7,751 nt of DNA from CAYXRK01 sp964467615 (GTDB lineage: Bacteria; Hydrogenedentota; Hydrogenedentia; Hydrogenedentales; GCA-2746185): NCBI GenBank assembly GCA_964467615.1, contig CAYXRK010000209.1:1-7751 (forward strand), read 5' to 3'. Below are positions 6,052 through 7,751 of this stretch, one piece after another. Made by a program: the position numbers and the translations under genes. Positions within the stretch are counted from its first letter, which is position 1. Each line of letters opens with the position of its first letter. The notes below the pieces were generated by a model. The model was not told the DNA's origin, did no database searches, and saw only the letters and a list, made by a program, of their open reading frames with translations.

Positions 6052-7751
6052 CTAGAGTTCCGGATACGTTACCACGATCCGCGAGCCGGTTACCGAGCAG
6101 GTTAGAGCTTCCCCATTCAGAGTAAGCGGGGCGACGTATTGCCAGTGACCAGAACCAGTAAATGTCACGATAAGGGCCCCGCGCCGGAGCGCTTCGGCAA
6201 GCCGGAATTGGCGCGCGAAGGCGTCACCCAGGTGCGTTGTTTGTGTTTTTCCCGCCATCGGGTGCGCCCGATTGTCGAATGAGAGGTAGGAATTATCGCC
6301 CGCGGCGGGCCGATCCAAGGTCTCGCGGTGCGATCCTCCCGCCGGGATAGTCGCCTTCACCTGCCAGAGGGAACCACCGAAGAGGACCGTTTCGATGTCA
6401 ATCGGTCCGTCCATTTGGTTCTCGATGCGCAGCTCTACAGTGTCGCTCCGCGGCGACGCAGCGACGTTGATTTTTGGCGCGTTCGGATCCAATCGGGTCG
6501 ACGCGAACGCGCGGTGTGTCCAGATCGGGACCTGTTCCGAAATAACACCCGTGTCGCCATCGATTCGAATCGGGTCCTCTATTCGATAAAGGCCCGCCAA
6601 GGGGCGCGGGGGTGGTCCGTCTGGATCTGCGATGCGGTAAAGGTCGGCCCGCGGGAAAAAGATGCCGGTGATGCCCGTTTTAAGCGAAGTATCGAGCTCG
6701 GGAAATACGACCGTCCGTTCGGCATATTCGACCTCCTGCTCGCCGCCGATCCATAGGCGCGCGCCGAGCCACGCGGCAAACGTGAAGACGGCGACGATCG
6801 CGGGAAACGTGAGCCAAGTGAGCCTTGGGCGGCCGAGGCGCTTCACGAGTAAGTAGTCGCCCGGTCCCGCGGCGATGGCATAGATGAGCGTGAGCAACAG
6901 CACGAGACCGAGACGCAAGCCGGCGCTCGGCGCGCCCGATACGAGATCAGCCAGTTCCTTGGCTTGGAGGCTTTGGACGTCCCAAGATTGGACGAGGGAG
7001 CCGTCGGGGATGTCGGTGAACCGCGCACCGAGAATCTGCCGCCATAAGCCGTCGCGGTCAGGCCAGGATACGAACGCGGAATCGCCGATCGCGAAGGCGA
7101 AACAGACGATTGCGCCGAGGCCGTAAGGGCGCTCGACGACCAGGGGCGCGCCGTTCGATTCGAGCAGGACGCGCGCGCGCGATGCTTGGCCTTCCGCGAA
7201 CACGAGGTCGGTATCCAAGACGGCTACACGTTCCTGGCGGGTGTTCGTCGGCCGGAAGGGAAGCAGTTCCGCGAACGCTTCTTGGCGGTACGCCTCGGTC
7301 CGTTTCGACGCATCGACGATCAACATGCCGCCCGATATGATCCATTCGCGGAGCGCGCCAATCTGCGCGGAGGTCAGCGGAGTCTCGAGCGCGGGCGCGA
7401 TGACAAGGGCGTCGAACATATCGAATCCGTCGGCGCGATCGGGAAGGTTTTCGGCCTGAAGGAAAATGCGGGTGAAGATCGTTTGGCCCTTGTTTTCGGA
7501 TGGCGGCAGGCTGCGAATGGGCTCGCCGATAAGGCCGAGCACAGGGACGTCCGAGCCGAGCGGTTTGGGTTGGATGCTAATTTCGACGAGAGGCCGCGCG
7601 TTGCCGACCTGATATTGGACGATTAGCTCCTCCGGGCTGAGCGGCGCGGGAACGTAGAGCGAGGCCCGCTTGGTCGCATTCGGCGCGAGCGGCACCGCGC
7701 GGGATACGGTCGTCCTGATGCCGTTCATCGAGCGAAACGTCGCCATGACGC
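6052..7751 (-). CDS. ABC-transporter-associated membrane protein with GATase-like extracytoplasmic domain; 5' end probably outside window
   Basis: The frame is open to the right edge; an ATG at 7746 gives 564 residues but is probably internal. Its first residues already look like part of a folded beta domain (APNATKRASLYVPAPLSP, 21-38), and no signal peptide is present although the rest appears to be extracytoplasmic. From the ATG at 7746: beta-rich domain about 1-60; alpha/beta domain about 65-250 resembling the glutamine-amidotransferase-like fold (FDALVIAPALETPLTSAQ, 111-128, then LREWIISGGMLIVD, 132-145) without an obvious catalytic Cys-His-Glu triad; transmembrane helix about 277-294 followed by GPGDYLLVKRLGRPRLTW (294-311); second helix about 312-333; C-terminal beta-rich domain to 564. 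GP-x-D-Y between two helices, next to an ABC-2 ATPase, is a layout I associate with exporter auxiliary subunits in Planctomycetota-like and related bacteria. It likely partners the ATPase encoded 9 bases downstream. Substrate unknown. Confidence 0.85.
   Translation of the reverse strand, partial: VMATFRSMNGIRTTVSRAVPLAPNATKRASLYVPAPLSPEELIVQYQVGNARPLVEISIQPKPLGSDVPVLGLIGEPIRSLPPSENKGQTIFTRIFLQAENLPDRADGFDMFDALVIAPALETPLTSAQIGALREWIISGGMLIVDASKRTEAYRQEAFAELLPFRPTNTRQERVAVLDTDLVFAEGQASRARVLLESNGAPLVVERPYGLGAIVCFAFAIGDSAFVSWPDRDGLWRQILGARFTDIPDGSLVQSWDVQSLQAKELADLVSGAPSAGLRLGLVLLLTLIYAIAAGPGDYLLVKRLGRPRLTWLTFPAIVAVFTFAAWLGARLWIGGEQEVEYAERTVVFPELDTSLKTGITGIFFPRADLYRIADPDGPPPRPLAGLYRIEDPIRIDGDTGVISEQVPIWTHRAFASTRLDPNAPKINVAASPRSDTVELRIENQMDGPIDIETVLFGGSLWQVKATIPAGGSHRETLDRPAAGDNSYLSFDNRAHPMAGKTQTTHLGDAFARQFRLAEALRRGALIVTFTGSGHWQYVAPLTLNGEALTCSVTGSRIVVTYPEL

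Noticed and set aside
5119..6105. 328-codon open frame on the plus strand opposite the ABC ATPase gene
   Set aside because: It is almost a mirror of the ATPase gene. The ATPase has intact Walker A, signature, Walker B and H-loop motifs, whereas the plus-strand product has no recognisable motif. Long antisense frames are expected from GC-rich codon use.

Overview
The window is GC-rich bacterial DNA with all three genes on the minus strand, so it reads right to left. I cannot assign a species. A very long secreted protein built from thrombospondin-type-3-like calcium repeats, BACON-like domains and a propeller, beside an ABC-2-type export module, suggests a large-genome Gram-negative lineage of the Planctomycetota / Hydrogenedentota / Verrucomicrobiota-Lentisphaerota type. 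That is an impression from architecture, not a phylogenetic placement.

Right side (7751 to 5080): two tightly spaced genes of an ABC-2-type transporter operon. The first, cut by the right window edge, encodes a membrane protein with a large extracytoplasmic domain resembling a non-catalytic glutamine-amidotransferase fold, two transmembrane helices and a C-terminal extracytoplasmic beta-rich domain. Nine bases later comes a DrrA/CcmA-like ATPase with all the main nucleotide-binding motifs. An ABC-2 permease is expected just beyond the right edge. Together they would form an exporter or an envelope machine of the gliding/auxiliary type; the substrate is unknown.

Spacer (5079 to 5024): 56 bases holding a plausible sigma70-like promoter for the next gene, and three head-to-tail copies of the heptamer GTTCAAN, one of which serves as the -35 box.

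Left side (5023 to 1): one uninterrupted reading frame of at least 1674 codons that leaves the window at its left edge without a stop codon. It encodes an exported multidomain protein. The order is: signal peptide; three tandem copies of a roughly 105-residue beta-rich unit; Ca-binding repeats; two BACON-like domains; seven propeller-like blades; a second and longer block of Ca-binding repeats; a beta-rich domain; a Vps62 (DUF946)-like domain with HEGDWE and GGHSMY motifs; an Ig/carboxypeptidase-regulatory-like domain; and a third Ca-binding block at the edge. Its function is unknown; a surface or secreted adhesive, carbohydrate-binding or structural role is inference.

No RNA gene, insertion sequence, CRISPR array or attachment site was seen. 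Apart from the 56-base spacer the window is fully coding.
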